Of a stretch of 9,623 bases of DNA, positions 4,504 through 9,623 are shown piece by piece (the stretch's first letter is position 1; the number at the start of each line of letters is the position of its first letter). Below the pieces are notes generated by a model that was not told the DNA's origin, searched no databases, and saw only the letters and a list, made by a program, of their open reading frames with translations. The DNA comes from Oscillospiraceae bacterium. GTDB lineage: Bacteria; Bacillota; Clostridia; Oscillospirales; Ruminococcaceae. The stretch spans positions 1 to 9,623 of the forward strand of contig WRLS01000079.1 in the NCBI GenBank assembly GCA_009776345.1, in the 5' to 3' direction. Made by a program: the position numbers and the translations under genes.

Positions 4504-6285
4504 ATGGCAGAAATTACCAAAATCACGTCGCCATTGGTGCCGCGTGAAAATGTCGGCAACCGGTTCAAGCCGGAAACCGACCAGGCGTTCGACCTAAATA
4601 AACTGGACAAGGCGCACAAAGCCGCCAACGAGGGCAGGATCCTCGAACAGCGGCCCGAGCGCCAGGCGCTCCGTGAAGCTATGGGGCGCGCCGTTATTGC
4701 CTCCGTCCTGCGGGATGCGGGGGATATGAGCGCGATTGTAAAGCGGCTCCCCCTGCTTATCGAAACAGGGGTTTCCGCAACCGACGCCTTGAAGGGCAGT
4801 GAACTTAGGGAACTGCTCGGGTCGGTTTATGTAAATCCCGATGAGTTAATGTCCTTCCTTATGGAGCAGGACCGTTCTTCCGCGCTGTTTAAAGGCGAGG
4901 TCTTTGATATCCTGCGCGACCTGCTCTCCCGTTTTCCCGACAACCCGAAGATACGGGACGCCATTGCGGGGCTTCTGAAGGCGTTTGAGTGCAATGTGAA
5001 CACCCCCGGCGCGCTCCGCACGATTTTGGCAAATTGCGCCAATGTGCTTGATTATCTCTTCTCGCAGGACCGCGAGCAGTTTTCGTCTTATCTAGACGGG
5101 CTTGCGCGCGCAATCATGCCGCAGACGCAGGAGCAAAGCGCACAGCCGGGGCAAACGGCACAGCCCGAGCAAGCTCCCGCGCAAAGCCAAACACAGGGGG
5201 CGGCACAGCCCGAGCAGACGCAGACGACAGCGCAAGGGCAGACGGCGGGATCTGAACAGACACAGCCGGCGCAGGGTCAGCCGCCGCCGACTGTGCAAGG
5301 GCAGGCCGCTCAAAGCGCACAAACCGAACAGCCGCCGACTGCGCAAGGGCAACCCGCAGGAGCCGCGGGGACTGAGCAAACGCAACAACAACAGCCGACA
5401 GCGCAAGGGCAGAATACACAAAACACAGTTGCCGAACCACCGCCGCAGGGGCAGAATACTGCACAGCAGACAGAAACCCAGCCGCCCATGACCCATAAGG
5501 AAATCGCGCAGCTGCTGAAGACAAACCTGCTTCCGCTTCTGGGTGAAATTGTCGTGAAATACAACCAAAATGAGCGCATCCGTGAATTTGTTATGGTGGC
5601 TGTGCATAACACTGTGCGGGTCGACCAAGGCACGCCCGAGGCACTGCGTTTTGCCGCGAACAGGCTGGTGCATGAGCTTCGGCAGGTCGCGAACCTGCCT
5701 GACGATTTCTCCCGCAATTTGACAAATACCGTACTGCAGGCAAGCCGCGAGGCGGCGCAGTCCGGCGAAAACCGCGTGATGGAGCGCCTGGTGGAGGTTA
5801 TCAGCCAAGCTTTGCGCTCCGAGGAGGCCAGCCCCGCGGTTTTGCGCCAGTCCGAGACGCTCCTTATGAGTATGCTCCAAAACGAAAGCCCGCTGATGGA
5901 CCTGCTGCATTATATGATCCCGATACAATTCGGCGGCGACCAGATGATCGCGGAGCTGTTCATCGACCCTGACAACGGCGGTGAAAACGGCAGGGAAAGC
6001 AGTGACCCCGCGCGCAAATTATTCCTGTGCTTTGAAAGCGAGGCGCACGGCTCCTACGAGGTAAGCTTTTTACAGCAGGGCAATTATATCGATTTTGCGA
6101 TGTGGTGCCCGGGTATTTTGGTGAAGGGGCTTTCAAGCATGAAGCGCTTGGTTTCCAACATAATGCAGACGCATGGCTTTACCCTAAATTCCTACAGCGT
6201 GGAGGAATTCCATGAGCCGCACAGCGTGGCGGAGGTTTTCCCCGACCTGTTAAAAAGGAGGGTTGGGATTGATATCAGAATCTGA
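4504..6285 (+). CDS. FliK-like hypothetical protein with Gln/Pro-rich linker (YlqG-type)
   Basis: The product is 593 residues (597 from the ATG at 4492). Numbering from the longer start, ~1-207 is a helical, leucine-rich region; ~208-332 is a low-complexity Gln/Pro/Thr/Ala linker with repeated TAQGQ words; ~333-500 is helical again; ~505-575 (LFLCFESEAHGSYEVSFL onward to LKRRVGIDIRI) resembles the C-terminal fold of FliK hook-length proteins. The similarity is by pattern, not proven. It overlaps the FhlB-type gene downstream, matching the Bacillus subtilis ylqG-ylqH arrangement. I prefer the ATG at 4504 because AAGGA (4487-4491) touches the upstream ATG but is 12 bases from this one. No signal peptide or membrane segment is seen, so the product is likely cytoplasmic. 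A role as ruler or chaperone of an export switch is inference. Confidence 0.7.
   Translation: MAEITKITSPLVPRENVGNRFKPETDQAFDLNKLDKAHKAANEGRILEQRPERQALREAMGRAVIASVLRDAGDMSAIVKRLPLLIETGVSATDALKGSELRELLGSVYVNPDELMSFLMEQDRSSALFKGEVFDILRDLLSRFPDNPKIRDAIAGLLKAFECNVNTPGALRTILANCANVLDYLFSQDREQFSSYLDGLARAIMPQTQEQSAQPGQTAQPEQAPAQSQTQGAAQPEQTQTTAQGQTAGSEQTQPAQGQPPPTVQGQAAQSAQTEQPPTAQGQPAGAAGTEQTQQQQPTAQGQNTQNTVAEPPPQGQNTAQQTETQPPMTHKEIAQLLKTNLLPLLGEIVVKYNQNERIREFVMVAVHNTVRVDQGTPEALRFAANRLVHELRQVANLPDDFSRNLTNTVLQASREAAQSGENRVMERLVEVISQALRSEEASPAVLRQSETLLMSMLQNESPLMDLLHYMIPIQFGGDQMIAELFIDPDNGGENGRESSDPARKLFLCFESEAHGSYEVSFLQQGNYIDFAMWCPGILVKGLSSMKRLVSNIMQTHGFTLNSYSVEEFHEPHSVAEVFPDLLKRRVGIDIRI
5125..5487 (+). 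repeat. Degenerate Gln/Pro repeat within the FliK-like gene
   Basis: About 120 codons are dominated by Gln, Pro, Ala and Thr, with the word TAQGQ or a close variant recurring every ~15-22 residues (for example GCGCAAGGGCAG-type DNA at 5230, 5341 and 5400). Codons vary, so the repeat is old or under protein-level selection. Long reverse-strand open frames across it (5092-5928) are by-products of this composition. Confidence 0.7.
6255..6261 (+). promoter_or_regulatory. Shine-Dalgarno site of the FhlB-type gene
   Basis: AAGGAGG inside the 3' end of the FliK-like gene, seven bases before the TTG at 6269. It decides the start codon and supports coupled translation of the overlapping pair. Confidence 0.75.
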
Positions 6286-6565
6286 CGACCGCGCCGGGAG
6301 CGAAATACGCGCGGCGGCGCTGAAATACAACGCGGAAGCCGACCGCTCCCCGGTAGTTGTGGCGGCGGGCGGCGGGTATATCGCGGGGAAAATTTTGCAG
6401 ATCGCGGATGAATGCGGCATTTCTATCTATCATGACGACAGCGCGGCAACGCTGCTTTCGCGGCTGAACCTCGGGCAGGAGATACCGCCGGAGCTGTATC
6501 AAATGGTGGCGGAAATTTATACGGCGATCCTGACGGCTTCGGATGCGTTGAAGGCGGAGTTGTGA
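6269..6565 (+). CDS. FhlB-type protein, homologous to the FlhB cytoplasmic domain (EscU/YscU/HrcU family)
   Basis: A 98-residue protein matching the cytoplasmic C-terminal domain of FlhB, the substrate-specificity switch of flagellar and type III export. Family features are AAALKYNAEADRSPVVVAAG, then GYIAGKILQIADECGISIYHD, then IPPELYQMVAEIYTAIL at the end. The autocleaving NPTH motif and the membrane domain are absent, as in free-standing FhlB/YlqH proteins. Two TTG starts are possible. AAGGAGG at 6255-6261 is only one base from the TTG at 6263 but seven from the TTG at 6269, so the latter is chosen. It overlaps the FliK-like gene by 17 bases, implying translational coupling. No flagellar genes lie in the window. 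Confidence 0.85.
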   Translation: MISESDDRAGSEIRAAALKYNAEADRSPVVVAAGGGYIAGKILQIADECGISIYHDDSAATLLSRLNLGQEIPPELYQMVAEIYTAILTASDALKAEL

Positions 6566-6596
6566 TGCGGGGTAAATGCGTGAATTTTAAAATATG

Positions 6597-6620
6597 TAGG
6601 GGCGAGCATCATCCCGCCCG
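6597..6620 (+). repeat. GTAGGGGCG-type hairpin module
   Basis: TGTAGGGGCGAGCATCATCC followed by CGCCCGTC, the same constant ends as the modules in 1164-1990, with a weak GGCG/CGCC stem. Confidence 0.5.
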
Positions 6621-6623
6621 TCA

Positions 6624-6709
6624 CTCCCTCCGGCGCTCCGCGCCGCCTCCCTCAGAGAGGGAGGCAAAGTCCCCCTCTTGAGGGGGATGTCACGAAGTGA
6701 TAGGGGGAG
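6624..6709. repeat. 86-bp four-hairpin element, copy C (compact version)
   Basis: The order matches the 177-bp elements: end CTCCCTC (6624-6630), variable hairpin CGGCGC/GCGCCG (6631-6645), fixed-type hairpin CCTCCCTC/GAGGGAGG (6646-6664), spacer of only CAAAG, fixed-type hairpin CCCCCTC/GAGGGGG (6671-6686), variable hairpin TCAC/GTGA with GAA loop (6688-6702), end GGGGGAG (6703-6709). The sequence is largely different from copies A and B, but the arrangement is the same. Confidence 0.6.
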
Positions 6710-6763
6710 TTTATAACGCGATTTCATCTTCAACAGTTTTTCACCGCTCAAGCCGCGGAGGCT

Positions 6764-6813
6764 GTTACTTTGCAACGCGGCAAAGTAACCAAAACGCGCC
6801 GGGGAGACCCCGG
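6764..6813. repeat. GTTACTTTG hairpin plus GC-rich hairpin
   Basis: GTTACTTTG (6764-6772) pairs with CAAAGTAAC (6781-6789) around an 8-base loop, followed by CCGGGG/CCCCGG (6799-6813) around AGA. This pairing resembles dispersed intergenic repeats seen in many bacterial genomes, but only one copy is in the window. No T-tract follows, so a terminator is not supported. Confidence 0.45.
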
Positions 6814-7060
6814 ACCCCCATTCCGACAAACCGCATGGCATTGCACCCTTCATCGCGCACGTCATAAGCATAGTTCTTTAATCCGCCCAATCACCCAGCC
6901 GAGCCGAGCTCCAGGGCTTGAACGCGAAAAAAGGTATTAGGAATAAAAGAATATTTGAAGACTTTTTCCGCTGTAATTACGTGCGCGGTTTTGTGTAGGG
7001 CGCCGCTCCTTACTTTCGTTATGTGCCTACTTGCCTTTGTAGCTTTGTGATCTTTATCGC

Positions 7061-7089
7061 TTGTCTTTTCCTCGGTCTATGTGTATAAT
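7061..7089 (+). promoter_or_regulatory. Sigma-A-type promoter of the DegV-family gene
   Basis: TTGTCT (7061-7066) and a perfect TATAAT (7084-7089) are separated by 17 bp, with a TGTG just before the -10. Transcription should start near 7096, leaving a ~30-base leader. It overlaps a GTG at 7081 that could be mistaken for the start codon. Confidence 0.8.
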
Positions 7090-7125
7090 AGGATAAATTC
7101 CCAATTAGAAAGGAAGCGTTATCAT

Positions 7126-7995
7126 ATGGACAAGGATTTTATCTTCATGACCGACGATAGCTGTGATTTGCCAAGGCAATGGCTCTCCGACAAAAATATT
7201 CCGGTTATACAGCTTTCCTACAGCATAGACGGGGTATCCTACAGAGCGTACGACCGTACACCGACAGAGTTTTACGACTCGCTGAGGGAAGGCAAAATGC
7301 CGGTCACGGCACAGCTTAACCCGGAACAGGTGCGCGAATTTATGCTGCCGTTTTTGAGCGCGGGCAAGGATGTGCTGTACGCGGCGTTTTCATCGGGGCT
7401 GAGCGGCTCTTGCGGCTCGGCAATGATGGCGGCGAAAGATCTGAGCGAAGAGTACCCGGACCGCACAATCACCGTGGTGGACAGCCTTGCCGCGTCGATG
7501 GGGCAGGGGCTGTTGGTCTACAAGCTGCAAAAATTGCGCGAAGGCGGCGCGTCAATGCAGGAAATGGCAAAATGGGCGGAGGAAAACCGCGACCTGGTCG
7601 TGCATATCTTCACAGTGGATGATTTAATGCACCTGCACCGCGGCGGGCGCGTGTCCAAACTTTCGGCGGTTGCGGGTTCCATGCTGGGGATCAAGCCTGT
7701 TTTGCATCTTGATGTTGACGGGAAGCTGAAGGTAATCGATAAGGCGCGCGGCAGAAAAGGCTCCCTTACTGCACTGGCGGCGAAGGCGAAGGAATGTGTC
7801 GGCAACGCCGCAAACGACTTCTTCATGATCAGCCATGCCGACAGCGAGGCGGACGCAAAAACGGTCGCTGATATAGTTGGGCGCGAGCTGGGGATAAAGG
7901 ATTACATGATAAATTACATCGGGCCGGTCATCGGGTCGCACACAGGCCTGGGATGTATCGCCCTGTTTATGATGGGTGAGAAGAAGAAGCCGTAG
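7126..7995 (+). CDS. DegV-family fatty-acid-binding protein (FakB-like)
   Basis: DegV/FakB proteins bind a fatty acid and, where FakA kinase is present, present it for phosphorylation so that exogenous fatty acids enter phospholipid synthesis. The 289-residue length is normal. Seen in order: TDDSCDLP near the N-terminus (residues 9-16), SSGLSGS (89-95) for the carboxylate site, VVDSLAASMGQGL, HRGGRVSKL (171-179), KARGRKGSL (206-214) and IGPVIGSHTGLG (265-276), with H272 in the conserved C-terminal loop. The ATG at 7126 is chosen over an in-frame GTG at 7081 because that GTG is inside the promoter; AGAAAGGAAG at 7107-7116 is the SD. No fakA is in the window. It appears to be transcribed alone. 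The bound lipid cannot be predicted. Confidence 0.93.
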   Translation: MDKDFIFMTDDSCDLPRQWLSDKNIPVIQLSYSIDGVSYRAYDRTPTEFYDSLREGKMPVTAQLNPEQVREFMLPFLSAGKDVLYAAFSSGLSGSCGSAMMAAKDLSEEYPDRTITVVDSLAASMGQGLLVYKLQKLREGGASMQEMAKWAEENRDLVVHIFTVDDLMHLHRGGRVSKLSAVAGSMLGIKPVLHLDVDGKLKVIDKARGRKGSLTALAAKAKECVGNAANDFFMISHADSEADAKTVADIVGRELGIKDYMINYIGPVIGSHTGLGCIALFMMGEKKKP

Positions 7996-8008
7996 GGTTT
8001 AAACCTTG

Positions 8009-8042
8009 TACAATGCGGGCGACCGCAAGGGTCGCCCCTACG
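8009..8042 (-). repeat. GTAGGGGCG hairpin module (reverse copy)
   Basis: On the minus strand this reads GTAGGGGCGACCCTTGCGG followed by TCGCCCGCATTGTAC, nearly identical to 1652-1682. It has moved as a unit because the copies are ~6.3 kb apart and inverted. Confidence 0.65.
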
Positions 8043-8050
8043 CAAAATAC

Positions 8051-8227
8051 CAAAACACCCGTCGTCACTGCGAAAAATCGCAGTGACGACACCCTCTTTA
8101 AAAAAGAGGGTAAAGCTGCAACAAGATTTATTCTTTCACATAAAAAGCGCAAAGCAACCGTAGGATGTACCCTCTTTTTTAAAGAGGGTGGCGCGAAGCG
8201 ATAAATCGCTTCGTGACGGGTGTTTTG
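8051..8227. repeat. 177-bp four-hairpin element, copy B
   Basis: Exactly the length of copy A, with identical 13-bp ends CAAAACACCCGTC (8051-8063) and GACGGGTGTTTTG (8215-8227). The core is inverted relative to copy A and differs at only a handful of positions. The left variable hairpin has a perfect 13-bp stem (8061-8090, AAAA loop). The right has at least 8 bp (8194-8213, TAAA loop). Neither resembles its counterpart in copy A, apart from pairing. The fixed hairpins CCCTCTTT/AAAGAGGG are kept. Confidence 0.75.
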
Positions 8228-8235
8228 CCTGCGGC

Positions 8236-8303
8236 AGGATTGAGGATTTAGGTTATAGGTTTTAGGAAAAGGACGAAGCGGTAATTTCCTTCCCTTCCTA
8301 TTT
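8236..8303 (+). repeat. TTAGG-rich module, left copy flanking the rRNA methyltransferase gene
   Basis: Reads AGGATTTAGGTTATAGG onward through AAAGGACGAAGCGGTAATTT to CCTTCCCTTCCTA. An inverted relative lies after the gene at 9496-9561, so the gene sits between inverted copies. Confidence 0.6.
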
Positions 8304-8330
8304 CCTAATTCCTAATTCCTAATTCCTATT
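8304..8330 (+). repeat. CCTAATT heptamer microsatellite
   Basis: Three perfect CCTAATT units and a shortened CCTATT end directly before the GGAG SD of the methyltransferase gene. Unit number could vary by slippage, which would change the 5' leader but not the SD-to-ATG distance. Confidence 0.65.
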
Positions 8331-8339
8331 GGAGTGCAT

Positions 8340-9449
8340 ATGTCCCTTTATGAAATTTGTGCGCCGTGCCTGTTTGGGCTGGAGAGCGTGCTGAGCCATG
8401 AGGTTTCTGTGATAGGCGGGCAGGATGTCCGCGTGACGGACGGGCGCGTTTTGTTCCGCGGGGATGAAAGCGTCGTTGCCAAGGCGAATTTGTGGCTGCG
8501 GTGTGCGGAGCGCGTGTGCATTGTCTTAGGCTCGTTCGAGGCAAAGAGCTTCGAGGAGCTTTTTGTGCGTGTCGGGGAGATTGCGCTGGAGGATTTCATC
8601 GGGCGCAAGGACGCGTTTCCCGTAACGGGGTGGTCGCTGAAAAGCGGCTTGCACAGCGTGCCTGACTGCCAGTCGATTATAAAAAAGGCCGTGGTGAAGC
8701 GGCTGGAAAAAGCGTATGGGCTGTCTTGGTTTGAGGAAACGGGGCCGGTCCACCAGCTGCGTTTTTCTATCCTGCGGGATGTGGTAACGCTGATGCTGGA
8801 CACCTCCGGCGAGGGCCTGCACAAACGCGGCTACAGGGCAAAGTCTGTTATTGCGCCGCTTAAGGAAACTCTCGCCGCCGGGATCGCCGACCTTGCGCGG
8901 GTAATGCAGGATGATACAGTCTACGACCCGATGTGCGGCTCCGGCACGCTGCTGATTGAATCCGCGCTTAGGGCGTTTAACATAGCCCCGGGCGTGCGGC
9001 GGAAATTCGTCGGCGAAAAATGGGGGCTTATCCCGCAGGCTGTCTGGCAAAACGAGCGCAAGGCGGCGATGGAAGCCGTGCGAAAGGGCGCGGGCTTTAA
9101 AGGGCATGGCGCGGATTTGGACGCGCAGGCAGTCAGCCTTACTTTGGAAAACGCCGCAAAGGCAGGGGTCGGCAAAAAAATCACGGCGCTAAAGCGGGAT
9201 ATCGGCGAATTTTCCGCGTCCGGCGGTAAATCAATGATCCTGTGCAACCCGCCTTACGGCGAGCGTATGCTTGAGGTAAAACAGGCCGAGGAGCTTTACA
9301 AAAAAATGGGCAAGGCGTTCGCGGGGCAAAGCTGCTGTATCATCAGCCCGCACGAGCAGTTCGAGGCGTTTTTCGGGCGGAAAGCGGACAAGCGGCGCAA
9401 GCTTTACAACGGCATGATTAAGTGCCAGCTGTTTATGTATTTTAGGTGA
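8340..9449 (+). CDS. THUMP-domain class I SAM-dependent RNA methyltransferase (RlmL N-terminal/YpsC-like)
   Basis: A 369-residue protein of the COG0116 type, expected to make N2-methylguanosine in 23S rRNA using S-adenosylmethionine; the exact site is not provable here. Residues ~45-150 form the THUMP RNA-binding region. LHKRGYRAKS links to the Rossmann-type methyltransferase domain, with motif I DPMCGSGTLL (196-205) and catalytic motif IV NPPYGER (303-309). These are the standard signature motifs and all are intact. The length suits the single-domain Bacillota form rather than the fused RlmKL of Gammaproteobacteria. The ATG at 8340 is five bases after GGAG (8331-8334); a GTG at 8334 overlaps that SD and is rejected. 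The gene stands alone, between inverted repeat modules. Confidence 0.93.
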   Translation: MSLYEICAPCLFGLESVLSHEVSVIGGQDVRVTDGRVLFRGDESVVAKANLWLRCAERVCIVLGSFEAKSFEELFVRVGEIALEDFIGRKDAFPVTGWSLKSGLHSVPDCQSIIKKAVVKRLEKAYGLSWFEETGPVHQLRFSILRDVVTLMLDTSGEGLHKRGYRAKSVIAPLKETLAAGIADLARVMQDDTVYDPMCGSGTLLIESALRAFNIAPGVRRKFVGEKWGLIPQAVWQNERKAAMEAVRKGAGFKGHGADLDAQAVSLTLENAAKAGVGKKITALKRDIGEFSASGGKSMILCNPPYGERMLEVKQAEELYKKMGKAFAGQSCCIISPHEQFEAFFGRKADKRRKLYNGMIKCQLFMYFR

Positions 9450-9470
9450 ATGCGGCGGCGCGGGCTACGC

Positions 9471-9561
9471 CAGGATTGAGGTTTTGGGATTGAGGAGTTA
9501 GGAAGGGAAGATATTTGTCGCTTCGTCCTTTACCTAAAACCTGTAACCTAAATCCTAAAAT
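9471..9561 (-). repeat. TTAGG-rich module, right inverted copy
   Basis: Its reverse complement matches 8236-8303 closely over about 65 bases, including AAAGGACGAAGCG and CTTCCCTTCCTA. The TTAGG-type tract continues to 9471. It leads into another hairpin element, as on the left side of the gene. Confidence 0.6.
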
Positions 9562-9576
9562 CTGCGGCGGTTCATG

Positions 9577-9623
9577 CCCCCTTCGCGCACGAAGGGGGTG
9601 GCACGAAGTGCCGGGGGTTGTCC
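9577..9623 (+). repeat. Half of a hairpin element, copy D (cut by the window end)
   Basis: CCCCCTTCG pairs with CGAAGGGGG (9577-9598, CGCA loop). TG-linked hairpin GGCAC/GTGCC with a GAA loop follows (9600-9612), then GGGGGTTGTCC. This repeats the fixed hairpin, variable hairpin, end order of copies A-C. The window ends inside or at the end of the element. Confidence 0.55.

Larger units (their letters stand above)
6566..7060. other. Intergenic repeat region after the FhlB-type gene
   Basis: No credible gene. From left to right it holds a GTAGGGGCG module (6597-6620), an 86-bp four-hairpin element (6624-6709) and a second dispersed-repeat-like segment with two hairpins (6764-6813). About 6900-7060 has no feature I can name. 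The reverse open frame at 6587-6871 runs through repeats and has no recognisable product. Confidence 0.7.
7996..8339. other. Intergenic repeat mosaic between DegV and rRNA methyltransferase genes
   Basis: Entirely made of repeat modules: a GTAGGGGCG module in reverse orientation, the 177-bp element copy B, a TTAGG-rich module and a 7-bp microsatellite that runs up to the SD of the next gene. No promoter for the methyltransferase gene is evident outside these repeats. Confidence 0.8.

Noticed and set aside
5092..5928. Long minus-strand open frame opposite the FliK-like gene
   Set aside because: Its Leu/Arg-rich, low-complexity product mirrors the Gln/Pro codons of the plus-strand linker, and there is no family motif or SD; the plus-strand gene explains it.
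6587..6871. Minus-strand open frame of 94 codons after the FhlB-type gene
   Set aside because: It is built from hairpin repeats (6624-6813); frames of this kind arise from dispersed repeats and are not genes.
6900..7060. Possible RNA gene or riboswitch before the DegV-family gene
   Set aside because: I found no tRNA, riboswitch-like or terminator structure there, and the promoter lies after this stretch.
7081..7125. GTG at 7081 as start of the DegV-family gene
   Set aside because: It lies inside the promoter, upstream of the predicted transcript start, and the ATG at 7126 has a proper SD and a normal family N-terminus.
8526..9107. Minus-strand open frame of 193 codons within the rRNA methyltransferase gene
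   Set aside because: It lies antisense to the intact THUMP/methyltransferase coding sequence and shows no recognisable motif.

Overview
The window reads as chromosomal DNA of a Gram-positive-type Bacillota, most likely a gut-type Clostridia (Oscillospirales or a related order). The case rests on a DegV-family protein, a CwlD-type amidase on a putative lipoprotein, a small Cys-rich protein ending in a YDPLRR motif, a FliK-like/FhlB-like gene pair of the Bacillus ylqG-ylqH type, AG-rich Shine-Dalgarno (SD) sites and a good sigma-A-type promoter. Lineage is an inference; no marker gene is present. The first ~110 bases look like a poor-quality contig edge: long G and C runs and a nonsense codon at the end of an otherwise normal gene.

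Layout. 17/68-1078 (-): uroporphyrinogen-decarboxylase-like methyltransferase. 1079-2068: a gene-free kilobase of repeats with five exact copies of the ParB-binding parS 16-mer, GTAGGGGCG hairpin modules and a 177-bp hairpin element. 2069-3997 (-): N-acetylmuramoyl-L-alanine amidase, preceded at 4064-4282 (-) by a small Cys-rich protein. 4295-4491: AT-rich divergent promoter region. 4504-6285 (+) and 6269-6565 (+): overlapping pair, a FliK-like protein with a Gln/Pro linker and a small FhlB-type protein. 6566-7125: hairpin repeats, then the promoter for 7126-7995 (+), a DegV/FakB-type fatty-acid-binding protein. 7996-8339: repeat mosaic including a second, inverted 177-bp element. 8340-9449 (+): THUMP-domain rRNA methyltransferase. 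9450-9623: more of the same repeats.

The genes are mostly unrelated housekeeping functions (cell wall, lipid binding, rRNA modification). The clearest functional pair is the FliK-like/FhlB-like one; the amidase and Cys-rich gene may share a transcript. The striking part is the intergenic DNA. One grammar (terminal repeat, variable hairpin, fixed hairpin, spacer, fixed hairpin, variable hairpin, terminal repeat) is seen in three complete elements and one half element. Their flanks and cores are conserved while the outer stems differ in sequence but still pair. The cluster of parS-type palindromes, repeated at about 150-164 bp spacing, is the strongest candidate for something biologically unusual.
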